A stretch of 55,409 nt of DNA, from the NCBI GenBank assembly GCA_015056315.1, contig SVGN01000013.1, forward strand, positions 1-55,409. The letters are read 5' to 3'. This DNA comes from Clostridiales bacterium (GTDB lineage: Bacteria > Bacillota > Clostridia > Christensenellales > Aristaeellaceae). The translations under genes were made by a program, and so were the position numbers. The stretch's first letter is position 1. Every line of letters starts with the position of its first letter. The notes beneath the pieces are model-generated. The model ran no database searches and was not told the DNA's origin. It saw only the letters and a list, made by a program, of their open reading frames with translations. Positions 25,731-34,048 of this stretch are shown in pieces.

Positions 25731-27686
25731 GTGCGCAAGGTATGTATTCTTCTCCTGATCCTGAGCCTGCTGTGCGCGCCCTGCGCGTCCCTTGCGGCTA
25801 CGCTCACAGCCGACCCCGCCGCCGCCACCGCAGAGATGAGCGATACCCTCTACGGCCTGTTCTTTGAGGATATCAACCATGCCGCAGACGGCGGCCTGTA
25901 TGCGGAGCTTTTGCAGAACCGCTCCTTCGAGAACCAGGATCTGCTGGATCCCAAACCCCACCAGCACTACAACGGCTGGCAGTTCAACCTGAAAAACAAG
26001 GGCAAGGCAGCAGCCGTGCCCACCGGGGATGATCCCCTTCATGCCAACAACCCCACCTATATGCGCATCACGGTGGAGGCAGCGCCCTACCTGCTCAGCA
26101 ACATGGGCTATGCCAGCACCGCCTTCAGCGGCGGCGTGCCGGTGGATGCGGGCGCACAGTACGATTTTTCGGTATGGATGCGCAACACCGGCGATTATAC
26201 CGGCGGCATCACGGTGGCCATCACCGACCGTTCCGCCAACCCGCTCAGCGAGGCTTTTGCCATCACGCCCACCGGCAGCTGGCAAAAGTTTGAGCACACC
26301 TTTACTTCGCAAGCAACTGCCGATGCATGCCTCACCATCACTTTGGAGGGCACCGGCACTCTGGATATCGATATGGCCAGCCTGATGCCCCGGGAGCGCT
26401 TCGGCGCAGAATGGCCCGGCGGCGGTCTGCGCACCGATCTGGTGGAGACCCTGATGGCCTTGAACCCCAGCTTTCTGCGCTTCCCCGGCGGCTGCGTGGC
26501 AGAGGGCAGCTATGTATGGGCCAATGCCTACAACTGGAAGGATACCGTAGGCCCTGTGGAGCAGCGCAGGGAGAACTTCAATACCTGGGGCTATATGCAA
26601 TCCTACGGCATCGGGTTCTTCGAATACTTCTGCCTGGCCGAGGCGCTGGGCGCAGAGCCGCTGCCGGTGGTGCATTCCGGCTTGCTCTGCCAGGCCCGCG
26701 AGGTGCGGGAAGCGCCCCTGACCATGGAGGCCACCCGGGCCTACGGGCAGGATATACTGGATCTGATCGAGTTCGCCACCGGCGATGCCTCCACCCCCTG
26801 GGGCAGCCTCCGGGCGGAGATGGGCCACCCGGAGCCCTTCCGGCTCAACTATCTGGCCATCGGCAACGAAAACTGGGATAACATCTACTTCGACCGCTAC
26901 GCTGTTCTTTCGCAGATGGTAAAGGAAAAGTACCCGGAGATCACCTGCATCGTGGCGGCCGGGCCGGTGGCTGAGGGCGCACTGCCCCAGCACAGCTGGC
27001 ACCAGATCCGTACCCGCTTTGCGGAGGATCTGGTGGATGAGCACTACTACATGGATAGCGCCTGGTTCCTGAAAAACGTTGGCCGCTACGACCGCTACCC
27101 CCGCACCACCATGGTGTTCCTGGGCGAATATGCCGCCCATGAGCCGGTGCAGGGCGGCCGCCGCCCCAACAACCTGTACAGCGCTCTGTGCGAGGCGGCG
27201 TACATGACCGGCATCGAGCGCAACAGCGACCTGGTACGCATGGCCTGCTACGCGCCCCTTCTGGCCAGAGACGGTATGTTCCAGTGGACACCCGACCTGA
27301 TCTGGTTCAACGCCCGGGATGTGCTTTTGACCCCCAACTACTATGTGCAGCAGATGTTTGCCGCCACCGTGGGCGACCATGTGGTGGAAAGCGCTCTGGA
27401 GGGCGAGGGGCTGTACCATGTGGTCACCCGCACGGAGGATGCGCTCTATGTAAAGGTGGTCTCCCTTGCCGAGACCGAAACGCCCCTGACCCTTACCCTG
27501 CCCGGTGTGCCGGACGGCACCGCCGGTTTCGTGCAGCTCTGTGGCGAGCGACGCATGACCAACGCCTTTACTGCCCCCGACCGCATCGTGCCCGCAGACG
27601 GGGTATGCCCCATCTTGGGCGGGGTGGCGGAGACGGTGCTGCCTGCATACTCCGTGACCATCTTCACCTTCCCGCTCGCTCAGTAA
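25731..27686 (+). CDS. secreted GH51 alpha-L-arabinofuranosidase
   Basis: The 651-residue protein has a signal peptide (ILLLILSLLCAPCASLA) and the GH51 sequence LYGLFFEDINHAADGGLYAE. A carbohydrate-binding-like insert (about 95-215) precedes the barrel. The acid/base is Glu380 in LAIGNENWDN and the nucleophile Glu466 in MVFLGEYAAH. GH51 enzymes release terminal arabinofuranose; most Bacillota forms are cytoplasmic, so the signal peptide is notable. The start is GTG 25731, after GAAGGGG. A nearby ATG at 25724 is out of frame. It is followed after 21 bp by GH43. Confidence 0.92.
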   Translation: MRKVCILLLILSLLCAPCASLAATLTADPAAATAEMSDTLYGLFFEDINHAADGGLYAELLQNRSFENQDLLDPKPHQHYNGWQFNLKNKGKAAAVPTGDDPLHANNPTYMRITVEAAPYLLSNMGYASTAFSGGVPVDAGAQYDFSVWMRNTGDYTGGITVAITDRSANPLSEAFAITPTGSWQKFEHTFTSQATADACLTITLEGTGTLDIDMASLMPRERFGAEWPGGGLRTDLVETLMALNPSFLRFPGGCVAEGSYVWANAYNWKDTVGPVEQRRENFNTWGYMQSYGIGFFEYFCLAEALGAEPLPVVHSGLLCQAREVREAPLTMEATRAYGQDILDLIEFATGDASTPWGSLRAEMGHPEPFRLNYLAIGNENWDNIYFDRYAVLSQMVKEKYPEITCIVAAGPVAEGALPQHSWHQIRTRFAEDLVDEHYYMDSAWFLKNVGRYDRYPRTTMVFLGEYAAHEPVQGGRRPNNLYSALCEAAYMTGIERNSDLVRMACYAPLLARDGMFQWTPDLIWFNARDVLLTPNYYVQQMFAATVGDHVVESALEGEGLYHVVTRTEDALYVKVVSLAETETPLTLTLPGVPDGTAGFVQLCGERRMTNAFTAPDRIVPADGVCPILGGVAETVLPAYSVTIFTFPLAQ

Positions 27687-27707
27687 CATGGAAAAGGAGG
27701 CCGGCCC

Positions 27708-28874
27708 ATGCATGTGCCCTTTCACGATCCGCTGGTGATCGCACTGGAAAACGAATATCTGGGCCTTTCTACCGATCTGCGCATCCCGGGCGTGATGACC
27801 CGCACCTCCCCCGACCTGCTCAGCTGGTCGGAGCCATTTCCGCTGCTGGAGCAGACCCCTGCCTCCGTAAAGCGCCATGTGGATACGGATCGCTTCTGGG
27901 CCCCGGAGCTGGTACAGCGGGGCGATGAATGGCGGCTCTACTGCTGCGCCAGCCGCTTCGGTACCACCCAGAGCGTGATCGGGCTGGCCAAAGCCAAGTC
28001 CCCCAAGGGCCCCTACACCTACGTGGGCGATGTGGTGGTCTCACAGCACAGCAGCACCTTTACCCAGGCCAACGCCATCGACCCCTGTGTGGTGGCGGAC
28101 CGGCAGGGCAACGATTGGCTGGTCTACGGCAGCTTCTTCGGCGGCATCCGCATCCTGCGGCTGAATGAGGAGGGCTTCCCGGCAGAATACCATGAGGGGC
28201 TGTGCATCGCAGGGGGCGGCCATCAGGCCATCGAGGGTGGGTATGTGTGGTACCATGCGCCCTCCGACCGGTTCATCCTCTTTACCTCCTGGGGCGACCT
28301 GAACGAGGATTACCACATCCGTGTGGGCTACAGCCGGGAGGTGACCGGCCCCTATCTGGATGCCAAGGGCCTGCCCATGACCGATCGGGATCCCATCCAC
28401 CACCCGGGCGATAAGCTCAGCGGCGGCTATCATTTCCAGCTGGAGGGCATGCCGGGGGTCAAGGCCACCGGGCACAACAGCCTGCTCCACGACCGGGATG
28501 GCAGCGTGTATCTGGTCAACCACGCCCGGCCTGAGGGCAAGGGCGGCAGGCCGTTTTTGCAGATCCGCCGCCTGCTGGTGAATGAGGAGGGCCGGGTGCT
28601 GGCTTGGCCCCTGTACTACGACGGTGCACCGCTGGCCCCGGCGGAGACCCTGCCGGAGCGGTGGCAGGTGGTGTACCTGTCCCGGCCCAACAACGGCGTT
28701 ACCTACAGCATCGGCACAACGGCACAGCAGGCGCAGATGCACCGGGAGGGCGAACAACTGACCCTGACCCTTTTCGGCACCGAATGGAGCGGCTTTATCT
28801 ACCGCCAGGGCGGACGCATCGCCTGTACCCTCCTCTCCCCGGAGGGGGAGAGCCTGTGGGGCATTGCCGAATAA
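27708..28874 (+). CDS. intracellular GH43 arabinosidase with C-terminal extra domain
   Basis: The 388-residue protein has no signal peptide. It shows FHDPLVI (Asp7), NAIDPCVV (Asp125) and AIEGGYVWY (Glu176), with RFWAPELV and YGSFFGGIRIL. The C-terminal 85 residues (QLTLTLFGTEWSGFIYRQ) resemble the tail of the secreted arabinanase at 11496, so the two are relatives split between outside and inside. AAAGGAGG precedes ATG 27708. It would hydrolyse imported arabino-oligosaccharides. Confidence 0.87.
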   Translation: MHVPFHDPLVIALENEYLGLSTDLRIPGVMTRTSPDLLSWSEPFPLLEQTPASVKRHVDTDRFWAPELVQRGDEWRLYCCASRFGTTQSVIGLAKAKSPKGPYTYVGDVVVSQHSSTFTQANAIDPCVVADRQGNDWLVYGSFFGGIRILRLNEEGFPAEYHEGLCIAGGGHQAIEGGYVWYHAPSDRFILFTSWGDLNEDYHIRVGYSREVTGPYLDAKGLPMTDRDPIHHPGDKLSGGYHFQLEGMPGVKATGHNSLLHDRDGSVYLVNHARPEGKGGRPFLQIRRLLVNEEGRVLAWPLYYDGAPLAPAETLPERWQVVYLSRPNNGVTYSIGTTAQQAQMHREGEQLTLTLFGTEWSGFIYRQGGRIACTLLSPEGESLWGIAE

Positions 28875-28891
28875 GGCGGCGCCTGCGGATG

Positions 28892-28920
28892 TTGACAATA
28901 CCTACATTTTCGGCTATAGT
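28892..28920 (+). promoter_or_regulatory. promoter of the ArsR-like regulator
   Basis: TTGACA (28892-28897) and TATAGT (28915-28920) with a 17-bp spacer. Confidence 0.85.
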
Positions 28921-28952
28921 GGCTTTTGTTTGGAAAAAACCAAACCGAAGCC
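28921..28952 (+). promoter_or_regulatory. operator-like 13-bp dyad
   Basis: GGCTTTTGTTTGG (28921-28933) and CCAAACCGAAGCC (28940-28952) match at 11 of 13 positions around six As. The dyad starts at the base after the -10 box and covers the start of transcription, as expected for autoregulation. Confidence 0.7.
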
Positions 28953-29008
28953 ATCGTCAGCCGTCCGAACCGATCCGATTACAAATTTCAGAGAGAGAGG
29001 CTTCCTTC

Positions 29009-29938
29009 ATGCTGTATATCCATTCCCTGCGGGAAGGGCTTCCCCTGTTCCGGGCGCTGAACTCCGAGGCCCGTGTCTCCATTATGGAGCTGCTTTATCA
29101 GGAAGGGCCGCTGCGCATGAGCGTGATCTCCGAGCGGCTGGGCATCACTGCCGGTGCACTCACTCCGCACATCAAGGCCCTGAGCGATTGCGGGCTCATC
29201 ACCATCGAGATGGTGGGCGGCAAGCACGGCATGCAGAAGATCTGCTGCCCCACCGATGAGAGTATCATGATCGAGCCCACCCAGCAGCGCCGCAGCTACA
29301 ACATCTATGAGACCGAGATCGGCGTGGGCCAGTATACCTCCTTCGATGTTTCGCCCACCTGCGGCATCTGTACGCCGGAAAATATCATCGGCAAGGTGGA
29401 TGACCCCCGCTTCTTTGCCAGCCCGGAGCGTTTCAGCGCCCAGATCCTCTGGTTCGGGCACGGCTATGTGGAATACATGCTGCCCTGCTACCTGCAGGAG
29501 AACCAGGAGCTGGTGGAGCTGCAGCTCTCCATGGAGATCTCCTCCGAGGCCCCCGGCTGTGCGGATGATTGGCCCAGCGATGTGTACTTCAGCATGAACG
29601 GCGTGGAGCTGGGCTACTGGACCAGCCCCGGCGATTTCGGGCGCATCCAGGGCATCTACAATCCGCCCTGGTGGTTCCGCAACTGGAACCAGCACGGGCT
29701 GTACAAGCTGCTTTCCATCAACTCCACCGGCACCTATGTGGATGGCGGGCGCATCAGCGATACCAACCTTTCCGATCTGAAGATCAGCGGCGACAGCGCC
29801 ATCATCTTCCGCATCTATGTGCCGGAGAACGCCCGCAATGTGGGCGGCCTCACCATCTTCGGCCGCTCCTTCGGCAACTACCCTCAGGATATCCGTATGC
29901 GGATGCACTACCGGGATAAGCAGGATGGGCAGAAGTAA
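29009..29938 (+). CDS. ArsR-like winged-helix regulator with a large C-terminal domain
   Basis: Of the 309 residues, about 8-75 form a winged helix (FRALNSEARVSIMELLYQEG, MSVISERLGITAGALTPHIK, LSDCGLITIEMVGGKHG). The following 220 residues are not a standard ArsR tail. They contain paired cysteines (SPTCGICTPENIIG) and a beta-rich section with DDWPSDVYFSMNG, YNPPWWFRNWNQHG and VGGLTIFGRSFGN, which could be a jelly-roll sugar sensor. ATG 29009 follows GAGAGAGG. Its own promoter and dyad, plus its place right after the arabinan genes, suggest it controls them and itself. The ligand is unknown. Confidence 0.72.
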   Translation: MLYIHSLREGLPLFRALNSEARVSIMELLYQEGPLRMSVISERLGITAGALTPHIKALSDCGLITIEMVGGKHGMQKICCPTDESIMIEPTQQRRSYNIYETEIGVGQYTSFDVSPTCGICTPENIIGKVDDPRFFASPERFSAQILWFGHGYVEYMLPCYLQENQELVELQLSMEISSEAPGCADDWPSDVYFSMNGVELGYWTSPGDFGRIQGIYNPPWWFRNWNQHGLYKLLSINSTGTYVDGGRISDTNLSDLKISGDSAIIFRIYVPENARNVGGLTIFGRSFGNYPQDIRMRMHYRDKQDGQK

Positions 29939-29973
29939 GGAGGAAAGCCCAGCCGGGGCAAGAGTACAAGATA

Positions 29974-30008
29974 CAGAGCCTGCCGCGCGGTGCGGCAGGC
30001 TCTGTTTT
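29974..30008 (+). terminator. terminator after the ArsR-like gene
   Basis: CAGAGCCTGCCGC (29974-29986) pairs with GCGGCAGGCTCTG (29992-30004), then TTTT. Confidence 0.85.
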
Positions 30009-30119
30009 GCGCTGCGGGCGCTGCGGCTGCGTAGCTCCGGATGCCGCAACACGTTGTGTGCAAACGCGTTGCGCATGCGCCGCAGCGCCAAACAAGTTCT
30101 GATTTGCAAAAAAATGAAC

Positions 30120-30148
30120 TTGTATTGCATCAAAGATAGTGGTATAAT
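30120..30148 (+). promoter_or_regulatory. promoter of the TasA-like gene
   Basis: TTGTAT (30120-30125), 17 bp, perfect TATAAT (30143-30148), 81 bases before the ATG. Confidence 0.75.
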
Positions 30149-30228
30149 TTCCAAAAGCAGGAAGTGGGCGGATGCAAGGCACCAACCCTGCAATATGTAT
30201 GCTTCAAACCAAAAAGGAGACGAGAACC

Positions 30229-31632
30229 ATGAGCAAGCGCACCTGGATCACCCTGATCGCTCTGGTCGCATCCCTGCTGATCGCCACCACCGGCACGCTG
30301 GCCTATCTGACCGATACCGACAGCGATGTGAACGTGATGACCCTCGGCAACGTGGATATCGACCAGATCGAGACCAACGAAGCGGGCGAAGAGTTCCGGC
30401 AGAACCAGCCCCTGTTCCCCGCCTACTACCCCGGCGACGAGATCGAGTGGGACGATGAGCTGGTAGGTGAGATCGAAAAGTATGTTGATGTTGAGAACGT
30501 CGGTGAAAGCGACGCCTACGCCCGCACCTGGGTGGCCTTCGAGAAGGAGACCGACCTGATCCACATCAAGTGGGCCGAGGGTGTGACCCCTGTTGAGAAG
30601 GGCTCTGCCACCATCGCTGCCGTGATCGACGGCGAACTGCTGTTGCAGGAGTACGACCTCTACTGCGTTACCTACCCCGATGTGCTGAAGCCCGGCAAGA
30701 GCTACTCCGTGCTGGAAGAGATCGCCATGGATAAGACCGCCGGTAACGATTATGTTGCCTCCTTTGGCGACAGCTACGACGTGCTGGTGCTCACCCAGGC
30801 CGTGCAGACCGCCAACCTGGAAGCTCTGGGTGCCGAGGCTGCTCTGGACGAGGCCTTCACCGAGAACCATCCCTGGGGCGAAGCCGTTGAGGAAGATATC
30901 GCCTCCGGTGAGACCCTTAAGGATGCTCTGGACAACATTGCCGATAAGGATGCTGCCATCCTCAACATGACCGGCGATCTGGAATGGGCTACCGGTGGCG
31001 CCCACGGCTCCACTCCTCTGGTAGGCGAAAATGATGCCGTGCAGAACCTGGTCATCGATGGCAACGGCAACACCCTGGTCGCCACCGGTGATGGCGTAGG
31101 CCCCCTGCGTGCTGCCAATGGCGGTACCCTTACCTTCAAGAACATGACCATTAAGGATGAGTCTGTTTCCTACAACGAGGGTGCATGGGAGCTTGGCTAC
31201 CTTGAGTTTGGCGGCGATCTGGTCTTTGAGAACGTGAACTTCGTCAACGCTATCCAGCTGGAGAGCGACAATGCCAAGTTCATCAACTGCACCTTCAACT
31301 CCAATAAGGACAGTGAGTACGCCGTGTGGGTCTGCAGCGGCAACGCCAGCTTTGAGGGCTGTACCTTCACCGGTACCCGCGGCATCAAGCTGCACGAGGC
31401 CTACGGCTCCGAGATCGATACCGTGACCGTTGATGACTGCACCTTCAAGGATCTGTCCAAGAAGCCCGGTATGGCCATTGGTGACTTGAATGCCGATACC
31501 ACGGTTTCTATCACCGACAGCACCTTCACCAATGTTCAGCCCGGTGATCAGGGTCTGTATATCTACGAGACCGATACCGATGTGACCACCTTCAACTTCA
31601 CCCAAAGCGGTAACACTACTAACGTAGAATAA
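30229..31632 (+). CDS. TasA/CalY-type secreted protein with a C-terminal parallel beta-helix
   Basis: The 467-residue product begins with a SipW-type signal sequence: a hydrophobic helix (WITLIALVASLLIATTGTLA), then LAYLTDTDSDVNVMTLGNVD, the hallmark of TasA/camelysin proteins. Residues about 40-230 form the TasA-like region (YPGDEIEWDDELVGEIEKYV, VENVGESDAYARTWVAF). From about 245 to the end are right-handed beta-helix rungs (LTFKNMTIKD, LVFENVNFVN, AKFINCTFNSNKD, ASFEGCTFTGT, VTVDDCTFKDL, VSITDSTFTNV). ATG 30229 follows AAAGGAGA. It stands alone between two terminators. Codon use is GCT/GGT/GTT-rich, suggesting high expression. It could be a surface fibre subunit that binds pectin, or a non-catalytic helix. 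No lyase residues can be assigned. The dedicated signal peptidase SipW is not in the window. Confidence 0.8.
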   Translation: MSKRTWITLIALVASLLIATTGTLAYLTDTDSDVNVMTLGNVDIDQIETNEAGEEFRQNQPLFPAYYPGDEIEWDDELVGEIEKYVDVENVGESDAYARTWVAFEKETDLIHIKWAEGVTPVEKGSATIAAVIDGELLLQEYDLYCVTYPDVLKPGKSYSVLEEIAMDKTAGNDYVASFGDSYDVLVLTQAVQTANLEALGAEAALDEAFTENHPWGEAVEEDIASGETLKDALDNIADKDAAILNMTGDLEWATGGAHGSTPLVGENDAVQNLVIDGNGNTLVATGDGVGPLRAANGGTLTFKNMTIKDESVSYNEGAWELGYLEFGGDLVFENVNFVNAIQLESDNAKFINCTFNSNKDSEYAVWVCSGNASFEGCTFTGTRGIKLHEAYGSEIDTVTVDDCTFKDLSKKPGMAIGDLNADTTVSITDSTFTNVQPGDQGLYIYETDTDVTTFNFTQSGNTTNVE

Positions 31633-31683
31633 TGCTGAAGCCTCCGGCTGATGGTTCGCCGTCAATCGCCGCAGGTAAACAGG

Positions 31684-31718
31684 CAAAGCCCCCTTCCCGG
31701 TTCGGGAAGGGGGCTTTG
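31684..31718 (+). terminator. terminator-like hairpin after the TasA-like gene
   Basis: CAAAGCCCCCTTCCCG (31684-31699) pairs with CGGGAAGGGGGCTTTG (31703-31718), a perfect 16-bp stem. The T tail is weak, so it may also work on the other strand. Confidence 0.65.
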
Positions 31719-31795
31719 TGCTGTGGCTGCGGACGGCACCGTCTCCCTCTCAAGAGAAAGCCGGTGCCGCCCCCAAATGCCTGCCTGCCACAGAA

Positions 31796-31829
31796 AACGC
31801 CCTGCTGCGCAACGATGCAGCAGGGCGTT
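31796..31829 (-). terminator. terminator of the rhamnose operon
   Basis: AACGCCCTGCTGC (31796-31808) and GCAGCAGGGCGTT (31817-31829) form a 13-bp stem. On the minus strand it lies about 38 bp after the rhaD stop and runs into TTTTC. Confidence 0.8.
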
Positions 31830-31866
31830 CGTTTGATGGTTCACAGGCACTCCGTGCCAATGCGGC

Positions 31867-32691
31867 TCAATCCAGGAAATCCTCCCGGAGCTGAACGTTG
31901 AAATCCCGGGCGATGGCACGCAGCTCATCATCCTGGATGGTCTGCAGTTCGTCAAGGCCGGTGGACTTCTGCTTTACCCAGATCTCCGCAGCCTTTTCGA
32001 TGGTGTGCATCAGGCCGAAGGTGATGTCGAAATCCGGGCCGGAGGCGAAGAGGCCGTGGTGCGCCCATACGGCGGCATCGTAGTCCTTCATCTTCTCGCA
32101 GGTGGCCAGAGCGATGTCCGCACCGCCGGGCACCATCCACGGTACCACGCCCACGCCGCCGGGGAACACCACCGGGCATTCGGTGGCGCTCTTCCACAGG
32201 GCGCGGGAGAAGTCCCGGTCGGTCAGGGGCAGAACAAAGGTCATGGCGATGATATTGGCCGGGTGGGCATGGTAGATGACCCGGTGCTGGCCATGGGTGG
32301 CCTTGGCGCGCACGCAGTGGTTCATGTAGTGGCTGGGGAACTCGCTGGTGGGCTTGCCGCCGTTCACCAGACCCCATACGATGCGGTAGCTGTCGCCCTT
32401 ATGGTTGATCTCCACCACGCAGATGGAATCCTCAGGGTCGGTGATCACATTGCGGAAAAACTTGCCGCTGCCGGTGGAGAGGAAGTACTCCCCGGCCAGG
32501 TTCTCGCCGGTAACGCCCATGGCTACCCACTCACGGGGCTGGGCATCGAAGAAGGGGCGCATCTCGGCCACTTCCTCTTTGGTAAGGCGGTAGGTCAGGT
32601 TGCCGCCGTTGCGCTCGTGCCAGCCCTGCAGCCAGCCGTCGTTGGCCATGCGGATGTATTTCTGTACGATCTTGATCTCGGTCATAGACAT
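31867..32691 (-). CDS. rhaD: rhamnulose-1-phosphate aldolase
   Basis: The protein splits L-rhamnulose 1-phosphate into dihydroxyacetone phosphate and L-lactaldehyde in the cytoplasm. It has 274 residues, the same length as E. coli RhaD, with the zinc and catalytic residues at the same numbers: Glu117 (PTSEFPSH), His141 and His143 (IYHAHPANII) and His212 (AHHGLFASG). The start ATG at 32691 follows AGGAGGG. A longer frame reaching 32781 overlaps rhaA and is rejected. It is the last gene of rhaM-rhaB-rhaA-rhaD and is followed by a terminator. Confidence 0.96.
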   Translation of the reverse strand: MSMTEIKIVQKYIRMANDGWLQGWHERNGGNLTYRLTKEEVAEMRPFFDAQPREWVAMGVTGENLAGEYFLSTGSGKFFRNVITDPEDSICVVEINHKGDSYRIVWGLVNGGKPTSEFPSHYMNHCVRAKATHGQHRVIYHAHPANIIAMTFVLPLTDRDFSRALWKSATECPVVFPGGVGVVPWMVPGGADIALATCEKMKDYDAAVWAHHGLFASGPDFDITFGLMHTIEKAAEIWVKQKSTGLDELQTIQDDELRAIARDFNVQLREDFLD

Positions 32692-32726
32692 AGTCGTGTA
32701 CCCTCCTGTGGTATTTGATGGGTGTT

Positions 32727-33992
32727 TCAGCAGCGGCTCAGCTGCACGTCCTGCTCGTACTTGAGTACCGTGGGTAACCACTGGCCATCCTCCGGCACGC
32801 CGCAGCGGCGGCAGTACTCGCTCCAGATCTCACCGAAGGGCAGGGTCTTCAGCTCCTCCTGCTGAACCATCAGCTCGGTAAAGCGGTCGGTATCCTGCAG
32901 CTGCTTCAGCTGCTCGTTGGGGGTGAGCAGGGCCATCAGCAGACCCTTCTGCACATTGCGCAGACCCGTCACCCAGGCGCTTACGCGGTTGATGGAGGCA
33001 TCGAAGTAGTCGGTGGCCATGTGTACACGGCCCTCCAGACCGCCGCAGCGCACGATCTCCTTGCAGATCTCCTTGGTCTCGTCATCCAGCAGCACAACGT
33101 GGTCGCTGTCCCAGCGGATGGGGCGGGTGATGTGCAGCGCCAGCTCCGGGAAGAAGCTCAGCAGCGCGGGGATCTTATCGCTCACCACCTCGGTGGGGTG
33201 GTAGTGGCCGTTATCCATCAGGGGGATGCACTTGCCCGGGTTCTGGGCGGCATAGAGCAGGGCGTATTCGGCGCTGCCCACAGTGCAGGCCTCCACGCCG
33301 ATGCCGAATACCTTCGACTCCACGCAGGGCTTTACCTTATCAAAATCGAAGGGCTCGGAGAGGATCTCATCCATGGCAGCCTTGTAGCGCATGCGGGGGC
33401 CCATACGGTCGGCGGGGATATCCTTGAAGCCGTCGCCGGTCCAGATGTTCATGATGCAGGGCTGGCCCAGCTCCTCGGCCAGGTACTGGCTGATGCGGAT
33501 GCAGGCCTTGCCGTGGTCGATCCAGAAGCGGCGGGTCTCCTCGTTGGGGGAGGCCAGGGTGAGGGGGTCGCACTTGGGGTGGGAGAAGAAGGTGGGGTTG
33601 AAGTCGCAGCCCAGACCGCGCTCCTTGCAGAAATCCACCCACTTCTTGAAGTGCTTGGGCTCCAGCTTGTCGCGATCCACCCAGCCGCCGTTCTCCTCGT
33701 CGAAGATGGCGTAGGAGGCGTGCAGGTTCATCTTCTTGGTGCCGGGCACCAGCTTCAAAACCAGATCGATATCCGCCATCAGCTCTTCGGGGGTACGGGC
33801 ACGGCCCGGATAGTTGCCCGTGGTCTGGATGCCGCCGGTCAGGGGCTTGTTGGGGTCGGTATCGAAACCGCGCACGTCATCGCCCTGCCAGCAGTGCATG
33901 GCAATGGGGGCCTTCTGCAACTTGGCCAGGGCGGCCTCCACATCCACACCGATGGCTTCGTAGCGGGCTTTGGCCTGTTCGTAGAGAGTCAT
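32727..33992 (-). CDS. rhaA: L-rhamnose isomerase
   Basis: It converts L-rhamnose to L-rhamnulose. The 421-residue length fits the family. Characteristic runs are IAMHCWQGDDVRGFD, GGIQTTGNYPGRARTPEEL, KKMNLHASYAIFD, GCDFNPTFFSHPKCDPLTLA, NIWTGDGFKD and LMDNGHYHPTEVV, which carry the metal-binding acid, aspartate and histidine side chains. The ATG at 33992 follows GGAAGGAT. It lies 56 bp after rhaB and 35 bp before rhaD. Confidence 0.97.
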   Translation of the reverse strand: MTLYEQAKARYEAIGVDVEAALAKLQKAPIAMHCWQGDDVRGFDTDPNKPLTGGIQTTGNYPGRARTPEELMADIDLVLKLVPGTKKMNLHASYAIFDEENGGWVDRDKLEPKHFKKWVDFCKERGLGCDFNPTFFSHPKCDPLTLASPNEETRRFWIDHGKACIRISQYLAEELGQPCIMNIWTGDGFKDIPADRMGPRMRYKAAMDEILSEPFDFDKVKPCVESKVFGIGVEACTVGSAEYALLYAAQNPGKCIPLMDNGHYHPTEVVSDKIPALLSFFPELALHITRPIRWDSDHVVLLDDETKEICKEIVRCGGLEGRVHMATDYFDASINRVSAWVTGLRNVQKGLLMALLTPNEQLKQLQDTDRFTELMVQQEELKTLPFGEIWSEYCRRCGVPEDGQWLPTVLKYEQDVQLSRC

Positions 33993-34048
33993 GTGAGGAT
34001 CCTTCCTTTCTCTGTATAAGGTAGAAATGGGGGAAAACTGCCCGTTTT

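Noticed and set aside
25724-25731. ATG at 25724 for GH51
   Set aside because: It is out of frame with the GH51 sequence. GTG at 25731 is in frame and leads into the signal peptide.
24186-27878. 1230-residue open frame on the minus strand
   Set aside because: It lies opposite the binding protein and GH51, both certain. Its composition is low-complexity.
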